Part shown: piece after piece, positions 1-11,183 of the stretch
Numbering within the stretch: the first letter of the stretch is position 1
Layout of the letters: every line of letters starts with the position of its first letter
Program-made: the position numbers and the translations under genes
The notes under the pieces: model-generated
The model's input: only the letters and a program-made list of their open reading frames with translations
Databases searched by the model: none
What the model was told of the DNA's origin: nothing
Assembly (NCBI GenBank): GCA_022432975.1
Contig: CM039510.1
Coordinates: forward strand, 36,338,788 to 36,402,787
Direction of reading: 5' to 3'
Source of the DNA: Begonia masoniana
Taxonomy: Eukaryota > Streptophyta > Magnoliopsida > Cucurbitales > Begoniaceae
Length of the DNA stretch: 64,000 bases

Positions 1-640
1 CTCAGATTTATTAGATAAGCTGCAGTTTTGATAGCTTCTGCTCAGAATGATCGTGGCAGCTTCTGCTCAGAATGATCGTGGCAGATTTACAAGAACAAGC
101 ATGCACCGAACCTTTTCAATGATGGTTCAGTTCATGCGTTCTGCAAGTCCATTCTCCTGTGGTGTAAGCTTGACTATTCGATGTCTTTTTATTCCTTCTT
201 GGCTACAGAAATTATCAAATTCCCTTGAACAGAAAAGCATCAATTATGGATAAGAAGTAGTGCGCTCCACCATCTGATGGAATTTTCTCTAACCCCCATA
301 AGTCTGAATGCACATAGTCCAAGGCTCCTTGCGAGGTTTGCATAGATTTGCCGATCCTCACTCTTGCGCTTTTACCAAGGACAAATTTTCACAGAATTTA
401 ATATTTATACACTTGCAGCCTTTCAATAAAGTTTGTTTCTGCAATTCAATCAGTCATCGCTCACTTATGTGGCCGAGTCTTATTTGCCACAACTCTGTTT
501 CTTTTCCACTATCTTCAAATACATGTGAAGTTTCCCCTGTTATTGTTTTTCCTTGCAGAAAATATAATCCATTCTACAATAATCCTTTCATAACAGTGTG
601 AGCTCCCTTTGAAACCTTCATTATGCTGTTTTCAACCTTA
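1..640 (-). pseudogene. Copia integrase and GAG-pre-integrase relic
   Basis: Read on the minus strand, the stretch near positions 60-260 encodes an integrase-core signature (IKRHRIVKLTPQENGLAERM), the part of Copia integrase that holds the catalytic Glu. Integrase inserts the retroelement cDNA into chromosomes. Stop codons and frame changes interrupt it, so it is dead. It runs off the left edge of the window, so RT and RNase H, which follow integrase in Copia, would lie outside. The protease (715-954) and gag (1100-1700) follow in the expected order for a minus-strand element. The lineage looks like Tork/TAR, judged only from gag and LTR style. Confidence 0.75.
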
Positions 641-714
641 ACAGTACAACCTGAACTGTCAAGCATTCTGATTGAAAGTAGATTTCTTTTCAGTTTCAGA
701 ACATATCTAAGATT

Positions 715-1075
715 TTAAATTGTTCTTATCTGACCATCATACGTAACCATCTGCACACTGCCTTCACCCTCAACATTACATGTTTGATTGTTTCCAAGAA
801 GAACTTGTCCACCTGAACACTCTTTAAAATTGGCTAACCATTCTTTCCTTGAAAACATATGGAAAGAACAACCTGAATCAAGTATCCACATGTCTCTTGA
901 ATTTGTTTCTAATGCAATCAGAACATCCAATGACTCGTATCCATCGGCAACCACTGATGCATCTCCCTGTTCAGTCTTCTTTTCACCTGTTCTGTTTCAG
1001 ATGACCTTCCTTGTGACAAAAGTAGCATCGCCTCACTGTTTTAGATTTAGAGCGAGACCTGTTTTTATTGTCTCT
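715..1075 (-). pseudogene. Copia zinc knuckle and aspartic protease
   Basis: The minus-strand frame at 954-715 carries WILDSGCSFHM, the aspartic protease active-site motif (DSG) of Copia polyproteins. The protease releases gag, integrase and RT from the polyprotein. Just upstream, around 1032-997, is a CCHC zinc knuckle (CYFCHKEGHLKQ) that in this family binds the RNA genome. A stop codon lies between the knuckle and the protease, so the polyprotein is broken. The catalytic triplet itself is intact. Downstream integrase remnants (1-640) and upstream gag (1100-1700) confirm that these are parts of one decayed gag-pol. Confidence 0.8.
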
Positions 1076-1099
1076 CCTCTCTTGTCTGTGAACATCCCC

Positions 1100-1700
1100 T
1101 CACATTAAGTCCTTCTCCATTAGAATTTTCATGTATAACAGATCGTTGCTGTAACAGTTTTGAATTCAGCGCTGCCTTAACCTCATCCATTGTCAACGTC
1201 TGTTTTCCATATAGCATTGTATCTACGAAATGATCATAATGTTTTGGCAGAGAACTCAGGAGAATTACTGCCTAATTCTCTTCTTCCACTATAACACCAA
1301 TGTTATTTAGATAAAAAATTATTTTGTTAAAATCATCTATATGTCTTCTCATTTCAACAGATTCCTTCATCTCCATATTATACAATTTTTTCTTTAGGTT
1401 AAGGCGATTAGCTAACTATCGATTCATGTATAAAGATTCTAATATCTGCCATACCTTTTAAGCCGACCCTTCTCTTGTAACCTCGTGGAGAACTTCGTCG
1501 CCAAGGCAAAGAAGAATAGCGCTATGCGCCTTGGCTTCCATTGCTTCTGCTCTTTCTTTGTCAGATTCTTTTATTTTTTAAATGACATCATCATCAATAG
1601 CTTGAGCAACTCCTTGTTGCACAAGAAGTGCTTGCATCTTTATTCTCCATAAGGTGAAATAATTACTGCCAGTACACACAGAATCTTCAAATTTCGCCAT
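1100..1700 (-). pseudogene. Copia gag (UBN2-type) relic
   Basis: The minus-strand translation from an ATG at 1700 gives a Copia-type gag, with LPKHYDHFVDTMLYGKQTL near its end, a segment conserved in Tork/TAR-like gag proteins of the UBN2 family. Gag forms the cytoplasmic virus-like particle that packages element RNA. At least three in-frame stops and possible frame slips are present. The start is supported by its position about 80 bases from the primer-site/LTR boundary. No function is expected. Confidence 0.75.
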
Positions 1701-1777
1701 TTTTGTTTGCAGATTCAACACCTGCTCTTGATCCGAATTTACTAATCAATCTTGATCCACGTTCACCGCACCATTAT

Positions 1778-2225
1778 TGTGGATTGAGATTGATGTAAAC
1801 AAAATATCAAGAACAATAAAAATACTTGTAGTCGTTGATTTACGTGGTTCAGACAAGTGTCCTACATCCACGGGAAGCCGATCAAAAACCTTTATGGAAA
1901 CAAACACCGAAGAGAGAATATACAATACACAATTCAGATCCAACCCCTAGATCTATCTCACCCTCTCCTTCTGCAAAGAACCCTAAAGATCGCAGCATAG
2001 CCGCTTGAGCTCACAAGATAAGTTTTCTTCCACTTGCTTTCTCTCACAATACACACACCAGACTTTTTATACTCCTTTCTTTTAAGATTACAACCCTCGT
2101 ACACACAAGTTAAAAGAAAACCTCTGTTAACTCTCTCTTCGTCAGCTTGTAACTTCCGTCTAGTAACTGCCATTTATTTTTTTGTCCAAGTCGCTAGCTT
2201 AAATTGTATCATCCAGCTCACAACA
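1778..2225 (-). mobile_element. 5' LTR of the Copia relic
   Basis: On the minus strand this segment starts TGTTGTGAGC at 2225 and ends about 450 bases later next to a possible primer site (complement of ...CACCGCACCA, about 1768-1777). It contains the TTTACGTGGTTC block commonly seen in Copia LTRs. The partner LTR would lie left of the window, so the boundaries rest on TG/CA ends and on position upstream of gag. The gag-side end could be shifted by about 15 bases. Confidence 0.55.
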
Positions 2226-2752
2226 CATTTCACTAAACATGCTTCTTTTGAACATGCACATTATTTTTATTGACAATCTTGGTCATGTAACCCAAATTTA
2301 ATTGGCCCATGGAGGGTCCTCTTTTTGTTACACACATTTGACCATTGGAAGATGTGCTTGGGTGAAATAGAGTATAATTTTATTATTCTATATGCCTATG
2401 ACATAATGTACACAGAGTCTTTTAGTGACTATTTTAAGTGAGATTCTTATATTATTCAATATTAATGTTTTGACTCTAACTTTAGTGAATGTTTTCTACT
2501 CAAGTTTTGTACTATAGTTTTTACTTGACATGCTCATTCTTTTTCTTAATATTATTGCTGAATGTAAAATTTTATCTATACTAAATTTAATTGACTTACC
2601 ACAATGACATTTCTTTCAAATCTTAGCAAAGGAAACCTTTAGCTGCCGATTCAAGAGTAGGCTTGACGAATTTTTTCTTCAACTTCTTTTTCTTAATGAG
2701 TTTTATTTCACGACATGAGACTTATTATTTATTTATTTTTAGACATTTTTTT
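2226..2752. other. AT-rich intergenic stretch, nothing recognised
   Basis: About 530 bases with no convincing reading frame, terminal repeat or known motif. It separates the Copia relic from the assembly-gap-like block. Confidence 0.6.
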
Positions 2753-3330
<578 letters not shown>

Positions 3331-3480
3331 TTAATGCCATCGTTTGTCTTTTGTGTTAACCTAACGTTTTGGATCCTATCTAATTTTTTGTTTAACACTT
3401 TAGCTGCACAAGTAAATAACTTAACGTTAAAGGTTAGGCATTTGGATACTTTCATGGATAGAGATGTTCCCTACTCTGTG
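3331..3480. other. Short unassigned spacer
   Basis: AT-rich sequence between the probable gap and the hAT-like element. No feature is recognised. Confidence 0.5.
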
Positions 3481-4093
3481 TAGGGGTGGGCATGGTCGGG
3501 TTCCGAGCAGGAACCTGAACCGGACCAGACCAAAGGATTTGAGATTTTTTTCTCGAATCCTAGAACTGGCCATTTGAGAGATCGGGACTGGATCGAGACC
3601 AGATCAAAATTTTTGGTCCGATCCTGGTCCAGTCCTGGTTCTCCCACCATATTTTTGTTTTTTTTTTTCTTAATTAAAAAAATATTTTTTTATCATATTA
3701 TGAACAAATTGATTTGGGTTTTGGGCCAAACTTATTCATCAACACGACTAGCGAGCACCGAGGGGCAAGGGCAAGCAGGCGAGGTGAGCAGTGACTCACT
3801 GTTGGCGAGCGTTAGGTGAGGTGAGCAAGCGAGTGTGAGCACGAGGCTGAGGCAAGTAAGCAATGAGCGAGCGCGAGGCTGAGGCAAGCAGCGAGCGAGC
3901 GCGAGTTAGGGTTTCTGCCTTCAAGACTTATTTTAATTTTTTTTTCTTGGTTGGATCTCGATTTTTCTAGATTTTGTCTTATGGACCGTGGACCGGACCG
4001 AGTCTCAAGGTAGATCTAGTTGGAGGACTGAGAATCGGACCGAGAACTATGGATAACAGACCGAAACTGACGATCCGGTCCTGCCCACCCTTA
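3481..4093. mobile_element. hAT-like non-autonomous DNA element
   Basis: The ends are inverted repeats: TAGGGGTGGGCATGGTCGG at 3481 and, read from 4093 on the other strand, TAAGGGTGGGCAGGACCGG. Ends starting TAGGG(G)TG are typical of plant hAT elements. The interior has repeated GGACCGGACC-like blocks and an imperfect GAGCGAGCG repeat near 3740-3905, and no transposase. The flanking 8 bases (ACTCTGTG and GCTAATTT) do not match, so a TSD is not supported. A better preserved relative with a TSD lies at 30847-31855. Confidence 0.6.
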
Positions 4094-4798
4094 GCTAATT
4101 TGAGACATGACATGAAGTGAACAAACTAGCTAAAGGGAGCATTAACTGACCCAATTTACTTTTGGGTCTCGTCGAAAGTCTCATGTCCTATATTCAGAGC
4201 TTCTAGATACTTTTTAATTTCCCTCAAGTCACATAAATCTTTGTTTTAATTGTTCTTGATTCCTTTTACTGCATTCATGTTCAATTATAATAATTGGTAC
4301 TATGACTTACATCTCTAGAAATTTAATAATCACTAGAAATTATACTTCAACTAATAATTATTCTTAGGGAAAAAAATCTTAAGTTATATGGTTAGTCACG
4401 AAACAAAACAAAAACTGTATTCGTTAACAAAATAAACCTTAACTAGCAATCCAACTTTCTGTCGTTAAACACAAACACAATTTGACTGCATTTTAACTAT
4501 GGACAACATATGAGGATTCTTAATAAAAAAAAGTTGCAATGAAATTTGGAAATTTAAACTTAACATCTTCATAATTGAAGTAGCCTCCAACAGTAAAAGA
4601 ATTTATGGAAGAAAATGGGTTTCTTTCAATTACCTCTCTTAACACTCTCTTGCTCTTGGAGATTGGAAGGAAGAACATCGTACACATCTGAAAGCATCTG
4701 AATGTGGTGGTTTCTCCATTCTTTCTGCTGCTTGAATAGCTTCTAATAACTGTAAACACAAACCAGCATCACTTGTGCAGTTGTCAAGAAAGTCTAAT
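4094..4798. other. AT-rich stretch, nothing recognised
   Basis: About 700 bases without a persuasive frame or repeat. It is the left flank of gypsy element A. Confidence 0.55.
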
Positions 4799-5190
4799 TG
4801 TCACAACCCAAGGGAGGGCCTAACAGAAACGCCAGGTTAAACGATCAACCTCAGGGAGGTCCACCGTCTAACCTAAGGCCTAAAAACGAAAGTTTTAACT
4901 CAAATCCAGGACCTTCTCGAAGTAACAAATATGAGAGTACGAACAATAATATAAATACAAAGTAAACGAATTTAAATTTATTTACATGCCAAAGTACTGT
5001 ACAATCTCGGATAGGTTCTTACATAAGAGTACTAAGTAGAGGGAACACAAAGATGAGACCTAAGGAAAATCCGACTCAGATCAGGTTCACTTCTTACCCT
5101 TTTTTCCTTTACCTGAAAAGAATAATAAAAAAAAATCATTGGGTGAGTGACAAACTAAAAAAGAGATGGTACACATACCACTATCAAAAC
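4799..5190 (-). mobile_element. Element A 3' LTR, first piece
   Basis: These 392 bases are nearly the same as 28373-28764 in the other LTR, including the TCACAACCCAAGGGAGGGCC start. The match stops at 5190, where element B begins, and resumes at 20302. The last five bases, AAAAC (5186-5190), are B's left TSD. Confidence 0.9.
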
Positions 5191-6241
5191 TGTTAGCTTA
5201 AAATACGTTTTAAGTAATTATGTTTTTTATGATTAAGTTTAATATGAAATTGTGATCTGATAAGTGTAATTCAATTTGAATTGAATAAATGAATTATTAT
5301 ATTATTTGCATCTTTCTGGAAATGCCCTTCGTAAAGGGTATTAAGTTTTCTAATGAATTTTTGGTTAAGTGTTTTAAGTCCACAGTCAATCGTCCATGTG
5401 AAAGAAGAAAGAAATAAACGCAGTAATCTGTGGAAAACAATCATCCAAAGTGTCACGTGAGAATCAGGTGACTTCAGCCAGATTCAATCGTCCAAAGTTA
5501 AAGTAGTGAGTTCAGTCGTCCATAGCTCCACGTGAAAGTCAGGTGACGTTAAATCAAAAATGTTCTACGCGAGAGTTAAAATGTCACGTGAAAGACAGGT
5601 GGCTTCAAATCAGATTCAAACGTCCACCGACAAGTCAGACACAGTCGTTCACGATCGAAGGAAAGACAGTCATCCACGATCGAAGGAAAGACAGTCGTCC
5701 ACGTTCGAAGGAGACGCGGTTGTCCACAATCAAAGTTTACATCTGCCGCTAGCAGAATCTTCCTAAACACTTATACCGCTAGCTAAATTACAAAGTTCAT
5801 TATCCACAGCTAGCACTTCAAAGGCAAAGTCCACCGCTGAACAATATCTTCCGTCAGCAGCGCCAGATATTTAAAATATCGCGAAGCAACAGTGACACTC
5901 GTCCACTATCAAAGATAAACTGCTGTCGTCCATGATCAAAGACAAACACAGTCGTCCACGACTGTTAAAGACGCAGTCATACACGCAAGCAAATAGACGC
6001 AGTTGTCCACGACCAAAGGAAAGGGGCAAACGTCCAAAGTCTGAGCGCCAAATTCAAAAGACTGCTAGCTACAGTATTAGTCGTCCATAGCTTTAACTCC
6101 AGACCTTTAATGGCGAAGAACGAAAGCGACTTCAGAACGCAACGGCTAGCTGCCTTAGTATGGAGGTTTCTCCAACGGCTATATTTCTATATTCAGATGA
6201 GAAGCCCTCTGGTATTGAAGTTGATTATCAGACAGAGTATA
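5191..6241 (+). mobile_element. Element B 5' LTR, first piece
   Basis: This piece matches the 3' LTR from 18670 onward along its full length. It is rich in repeated CGTCCA(C/A)-type blocks at about 5380-6100 (for example GTCGTCCACGA), spaced irregularly and often followed by ATCAAAG or GAAGG. It ends at GTATA (6237-6241), the left TSD of the inserted element, just before a TATAAAAGG promoter-like box that now lies on the far side of the insertion (9050-9058). Confidence 0.9.
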
Positions 6242-7517
6242 TGTAACGCCCCCGAACCCACCCTGGCTCGGTGCGCCACTTTGCTAACCAATCTCACGCT
6301 AAAACCTCATTAAAAAAAATAAAATTAACACCGCGGGATTTAAACTAAATCTTCTGAAACTCTTTTAGGTTATACCTAGTTGCCCAAACTCTTTTAATCC
6401 TAACCTTTAAGCACCACGGCGTCCTTCCCGAACCAGACCAAAACAAAGCAAAGCAAACAACCATCAACAATTCCCAAACAAAGTAAAGCAATCAACAAAC
6501 AATGCTTAACCAACAAAGAAGACAACCAAACAACAAACAACAAAATAAATCCTATCGTTCCGTGGTGTAGGCCCAAAGGCAAAACATAAACATCCTCTCC
6601 TTACCTGGCGTCCTAGCCCGATGAGGATTCTCGGTTACCTGTCCACCTACGGCTCGACCTACGACAAATATTCAAACTTCATTAAATCAAGCCTAATTCA
6701 CCAATTTACTCTCAAACTACTATTTCTAGCCTAATCCATCTAAAACCTATCTAAACGGGCCACTAATTTGGGTTCGGTAAAAACCGACCCTAAACTTCAA
6801 ACGCACGTAACTTTTGCGTCGGTTATCGGAATCGAACGATTCTAGCGGCCACGTACTCCTCTAATAACCTATTTTAACCTGCCAAAAGGAATTGCAAAAC
6901 AAACGACCGTAGCTAGGTCAAAACTGGCAAAACAAGAACTGCCCTAAGCCGGGAATTTTTTCCTTTTCCAATTTTCCATCAATTCTCACTCAATTCTTCA
7001 CCAATCAACCACATATACCCTCAATTAGCATAATCTAACCAAAAATCCCGAACTACAAGCAAAAACCCGAAATGCCCCAAACAGGGCTTGCTGTATTTTG
7101 CCCAAATCGGGCTCCTCACTGCCAAGCAACCAAAGCCGGTCCAAGGGTCAGAAACCCACGCCGGAGGTGACCAAAATCGGCCAGCGATCGGAGCTAAGAC
7201 AAGCTCGTCGCTCACAGCCTCAAGCGAACCGAAAACAGGGCAAAAACCACACTTACCGGGTCGGTTCGTGCGCGAAGGGAGCCGTACCCTGCTCGTCGCC
7301 GTCGTCTGGCCAGAGACTGTCAGAAATCGCCGGTGAACGGCGCCGCGTCGCCTCCCCCTCTCCCCTGTTCTTCTCTCGGCCGTCGGGCTTGAGCTCGAAC
7401 ACAAACAGAATGGTTTTTAACCATTCTTTTGTTTTAATTTGAATTTTAATGAGGTTTTAGCGTGAGATTGGTTAGCAAAGTGACGCACCGAGCCAGGGTG
7501 GGTTCGGGGGCGTTACA
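6242..7517 (+). repeat. Left LTR with 76-bp terminal inverted repeat
   Basis: Positions 6242-6317 (TGTAACGCCCCCGAACCC...) and 7442-7517 (...GGGTTCGGGGGCGTTACA) are near-perfect reverse complements over about 76 bases. The 5' part, up to about 7070, is close to the middle of the solo LTR at 24859-27409, for example the AACTTTTGCGTCGGTTATCG block at 6809 and 26501. The normal 3' end of this LTR family is absent and is replaced by an inverted copy of the 5' end. Confidence 0.85.
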
Positions 7518-7520
7518 AGA

Positions 7521-7532
7521 TGGTATCAGAGC
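7521..7532 (+). other. tRNA-iMet primer binding site of the nested element
   Basis: TGGTATCAGAGC, complementary to the 3' end of plant initiator Met-tRNA, lies 3 bases after the left LTR. It is where minus-strand cDNA synthesis begins. Confidence 0.9.
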
Positions 7533-8354
7533 ATAAATGGTCGAGTCGTTCAAATGATTACCCGACAATGCCAGCCGCCATGCAACGTGCTTCACCGACT
7601 GTAAGTATCTTTTTGCTTTTAGTGGTTTATAGCTAAGATTTATTGCTTAATCTTGTTTAGGAGTAGAACGAAACTCCCGAGAGTACCGAGACAACCTCGG
7701 CGGATTCCCTTAGCCAACTTATAGACGCAGTGAATCGATGGTTCAAATAGCTAGGAAATTATAGTAAAAGCGAAACAGACAAGATAACATCAATAGAATT
7801 GAGCGTAGAAAGTTTAGAGAGTCTTAGGACGGGAATGTAAGACTGATAACCTAAGATTGTGACAATTGAGTGTAAGCGCTAACCAGGTAGTTAGAAAATG
7901 TGTGAGTTACATCCTAAAGTGAAAAAGGGTGGGGACATGATGGGTTAATTGCAACGCAAAATAGACCTTAGAATAAGGGAGATAGGAGACATAAATAACT
8001 TAAGATGATTGTAAGGGTAATACACTTAGGATTGTTACCCATAGAAGTTTGACCATAGTTCGCAAACCTTTGAAGTTCTAGGATACGATGAACCAAATAA
8101 GAGTTTGAAGTTGGAAACAGAATTATCCGAGACACCCTAGACCGTCGTAATGTTATTAGTAAGTTGCGAGAATGTGTGTAAAAATTGGTATTTGTTAGAT
8201 TTACGAAAAGTTGGTAAGATGTAATGGTTATGTGATGTCTAAGTGATAAGTGTTTATGAGTATTCAAGTTAGAGGGTAGGGTTGAGATACATAGGTTGAG
8301 GAATACCTAGAGTACGCAAATTTTGAGGACAAAATTTTTGTAAGGAGGGTGGAT
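7533..8354 (+). other. Degenerate interior of the nested element
   Basis: A short gag-like start is suggested near 7690-7745 (a frame reading about SADSLSQLIDAVNRWF). After that no coding frame can be followed. The last part holds the TTTTGAGGACAAAATTTTTG segment and a purine-rich AAGGAGGGTGGA tract at about 8342-8353 that would prime plus-strand synthesis. RT and integrase are missing, so movement would need proteins from a related autonomous element. Confidence 0.65.
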
Positions 8355-8867
8355 TGTAACACCGGAGATTTCTAATTTAAGTTCGGGTCCTAGTGAAATT
8401 AAGCCGGGGTTACAATTTAAGAAAAAGATTTAACGAAATTTGAAATGGTCGAAAACACGGGAGGGCATAATGGTAATTTAGTTTGGTCGAAGCGCCCCAA
8501 ACAGGGCTTGCTGTATTTTGCCCAAATCGGGCTCCTCACTGCCAAGCAACCAAAGCTGGTCTAAGGGTCAGCAAACCCACGCCGGAGGTGACCAAAATTG
8601 GCCGGCGATCGGAGCTAAAACAAGCTCGTTGCACACAGCCTCAAGCGAACCGAAAACAGGGCAAAAACCACACTTACCGGGTCGATTCGTGCACGAAGGG
8701 AGCCGTACCCTGGTCGTCGCCGTTGTCTGGCCGGAGACCGTCAGAAATCGCCAGTGAACGGCGCCGCGTCGCCTCCCCCTCTCCCCTATTCTTCTCTCGG
8801 CCGTCGGGCTCGAGCTCGAACACAAACAGAATGGTTTTTAGCCATTCTGTTGTTTTAATTTGAATTA

Positions 8868-8910
<43 letters not shown>

Positions 8911-9048
8911 CATTAATAAAACTAAATTACCATTATGCCCTCCCGTGTTTTCGACCATTTCAAATTTCGTTAAATCTCTTTCTTAAATTGTAACCCCGAC
9001 TTAATTTCACTAGGACCCAAACTTAAATTAGAAATCTCGGGTGTTACA
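8355..9048 (+). repeat. Right LTR with 130-bp terminal inverted repeat
   Basis: Positions 8355-8484 and 8919-9048 are reverse complements with only a few mismatches, both ending in TGTAACACC. The 3' arm resembles the normal 3' end of the related solo LTR (CCGTTAAATCTC... then GGGTGTTACA). The 5' arm is an inverted copy of it. An (AAT)n microsatellite lies at about 8867-8907. Confidence 0.85.
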
Positions 9049-9053
9049 GTATA

Positions 9054-9636
9054 AAAGGAGAAAAAGTAGCTTAGAAGAAAAAAGAACTTTTGAATTTTTG
9101 CCGAAACTCTCTCTGAATTCTTACGAGCAAATACTCAGCACTACTCTGTATTTTTCGATATACTTCTCTCTCTGCCCTAGAACTTGAGATTTATCTCTTT
9201 GAGAGAGTGTAGCATTTGTGCTCAATATTCTTATTTGTAAAACTATAAAAGGCTGTGATTGACGCCCGTGAAGATCAATCAAAGTATAAAGGCAGTGGAT
9301 TGACGCCCGTGAAGTTCAATCCAGAGTTGTAAGGCTGTAGATCAACGCTCGTGAAGTTTGATCTGGAATTCTTGTTGAGGAGAAGATAAGGATCTTCAAG
9401 GGAGAAACCTTGAAGCGTAGACGTAGGCAGGTTTTGGCCGAACCACGTAAAACCTCTGGTGTCATTTTTCTCTCTATCTCTTACTTTGTTTTGATTGTGT
9501 GTTTGCTGTAAATTTAATAATTGCATAGAAGAGAGAAGTAAACAATACTTTAAGTAATTTATATTGTTTAAGTAAAATTTAATTAAGACAAGAAATTTCT
9601 AATTCACCCTCCCTCTTAGACAATCACGTTCTTACA
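9054..9636 (+). mobile_element. Element B 5' LTR, second piece
   Basis: Continuation of B's 5' LTR after the insertion, beginning AAAAGGAGAAAAAGTAGC and matching 19715-20301. With GTATA before it, it restores the TATAAAAGG promoter box. It carries a threefold imperfect repeat of GATTGACGCCCGTGAAG (about 9256-9355) and ends CTTACA at 9636. Confidence 0.9.
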
Positions 9637-9638
9637 AT

Positions 9639-9650
9639 TGGTATCAGAGC
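9639..9650 (+). other. Primer binding site of element B
   Basis: TGGTATCAGAGC lies 2 bases after the LTR end at 9636, matching the initiator Met-tRNA 3' end. It confirms plus-strand orientation and the LTR boundary. Confidence 0.9.
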
Positions 9651-9686
9651 GAGGTTGATATTGTTTATACTATAATAGAATTAGAA

Positions 9687-11183
9687 ATGACATTCAACAC
9701 TACACACGTAGAGGGCATATCGATTACTAGACCTCCATTCTTTGATGGGAATGACTATGTTTATTGGAAGTCTAGGATGAGAATTTTTGTTCAGGCTATG
9801 GATTATGAATTGTGGAATGTTATAGAAAATGGTCCATTTAAAGCCGTGAAAACAATGAATGAAATTAGAGTTCCTAAGGCCCCTCATGAATTAACAGACT
9901 CGGATAAGAAAAATTGAGTTTGAATGCTAAGGCAATCAACACTCTATATTGTGCCTTAAATAGAGATGAATTTAATAGGGTACAGGGATGTGATAATGCA
10001 TATGAGATATGGAGATTGCTTGAGATAACTCATGAAGGAACTAATCAAGTCAAAGAGAGTAAAATGAGTATGTTAGTTCATGAGTACGAATTATTCTCTA
10101 TGGAAAAGGATGAAACCATTAACTCTATGTTTACTCGATTTACTAATATTACTAATGATTTAAAAGCGCTTGGTAAGATTTATTCAGGTGAAGAATTAGT
10201 AAGAAAGATCCTTCGGTGCGTGCCAAGAGTCTAGCAACCGAAAGTGACTGCCATAATAGAAGCTCGAGATCTCAAGGTCCTCAAGCTTGAAGAACTCATT
10301 GGCTCTCTCATGACACATGAAATCACCATGAGAGCTAATGAGAAGGAGGATCTTAAAGATAAGGGGATCACCAAAAGAAAGGACATTTCCCTCAATGCCT
10401 CCTCCAGTAAACAAGATGAATCCGAACAAGAAGAGGATGATGAAGAGATTGCATTCATAACAAGGAGGTTCAGCAGATTTCTCCAACGAAAAAGATTGAA
10501 TGAGAGGATATTCTCAAAGGGAGAAAAACCTCAAAAGGATAAGGAGATTACCTGCTACGAATGTGGGAAGCCTGGACACATCAAGGCTGAGTGTCCACAA
10601 AGAAAGGAGAATACCAAGCGATTCAAGAAGAGGGCCTGAAAGCTATATGGGATGATAGTGAGAGTGACACTTCCTCAAAAGATGAGGAAGTAGCCAACCT
10701 ATGCTTCATGACACTTGAAAACGATATTAGTGTTTCCTCTAGTGATAGTGAAATTGAGGATGGAGACTTGATTGATGTTTTTAATGATCTTGTAAAGCAA
10801 TTTGGTATGCTCAAAGCTAAATATAATTCTGTGAAGAAAGAAAATGCAAACTTGAACGATGAGCATGCTAAGAAATATAATCTGCATGAAAATGAAATAA
10901 TGGACCTTAATTGTAGAAATGAAAAACTGAATAATCTTGTTCTTTGGTTCACAAATGGTACCAAGAACTTAACCTTGCTGATAGGAAATCAGAGAGCTAC
11001 TCATGATAAAACAGGTCTAGGTTATGATAAGTTCAATAAAAGAAAAGCTTTTAAGAACTTCTTTGTTAAACCAACTACCTGTCATGCTTGTAATTAGATA
11101 GGACATAAATCATATGAATGTCCTTTGAAAACAAACAAGAAATCAGGCAATAAATTACAGTGGGTTCCTAAAGGAACCAAAAC
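9687..11183 (+). pseudogene. Element B gag (SIRE-type)
   Basis: From ATG 9687 the frame gives ITRPPFFDGNDYVYWKSRMR, the N-terminal gag signature of SIRE/Maximus Copia elements. The zinc knuckle CYECGKPGHIKAEC is at about 10552-10593 and a second, degraded one (CHACN then stop, ...GHKSYEC) at about 11082-11118. Defects: a one-base loss in the A-run near 9912 shifts the frame; TAG at 10232-10234 replaces a probable Trp; another frame slip lies near 10635. Acidic and Lys/Glu-rich coiled-coil-like sequence occupies about 10640-10960. The frame is cut at 11183 by a solo LTR and resumes at 14575. Gag would form the particle; this copy cannot. Confidence 0.85.

Larger units (their letters stand above)
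6242..9048 (+). mobile_element. Non-autonomous gypsy-type element with two unlike LTRs
   Basis: Inserted in B's 5' LTR with a perfect 5-bp TSD, GTATA (6237-6241 and 9049-9053). The order is left LTR 6242-7517, primer site TGGTATCAGAGC at 7521-7532, a short interior without complete genes (7533-8354, with a short gag-like piece near 7690-7745), a purine tract, and right LTR 8355-9048. The interior's TTTTGAGGACAAAATTTTTG end (about 8322-8341) is typical of Tekay-like gypsy elements. The two LTRs share only about 360 bases (7073-7434 and 8495-8855), and each begins and ends with an inverted copy of itself. That is abnormal for LTRs. Confidence 0.85.

Noticed and set aside
47..1108. Plus-strand frames in the first kilobase
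   Set aside because: They are shadows of minus-strand Copia integrase and protease sequence.
7021..8863. Paired frames of 80-127 codons in both LTRs of the nested element
   Set aside because: They lie in the shared LTR core and also appear in the antisense strand; LTR leader rather than gene.
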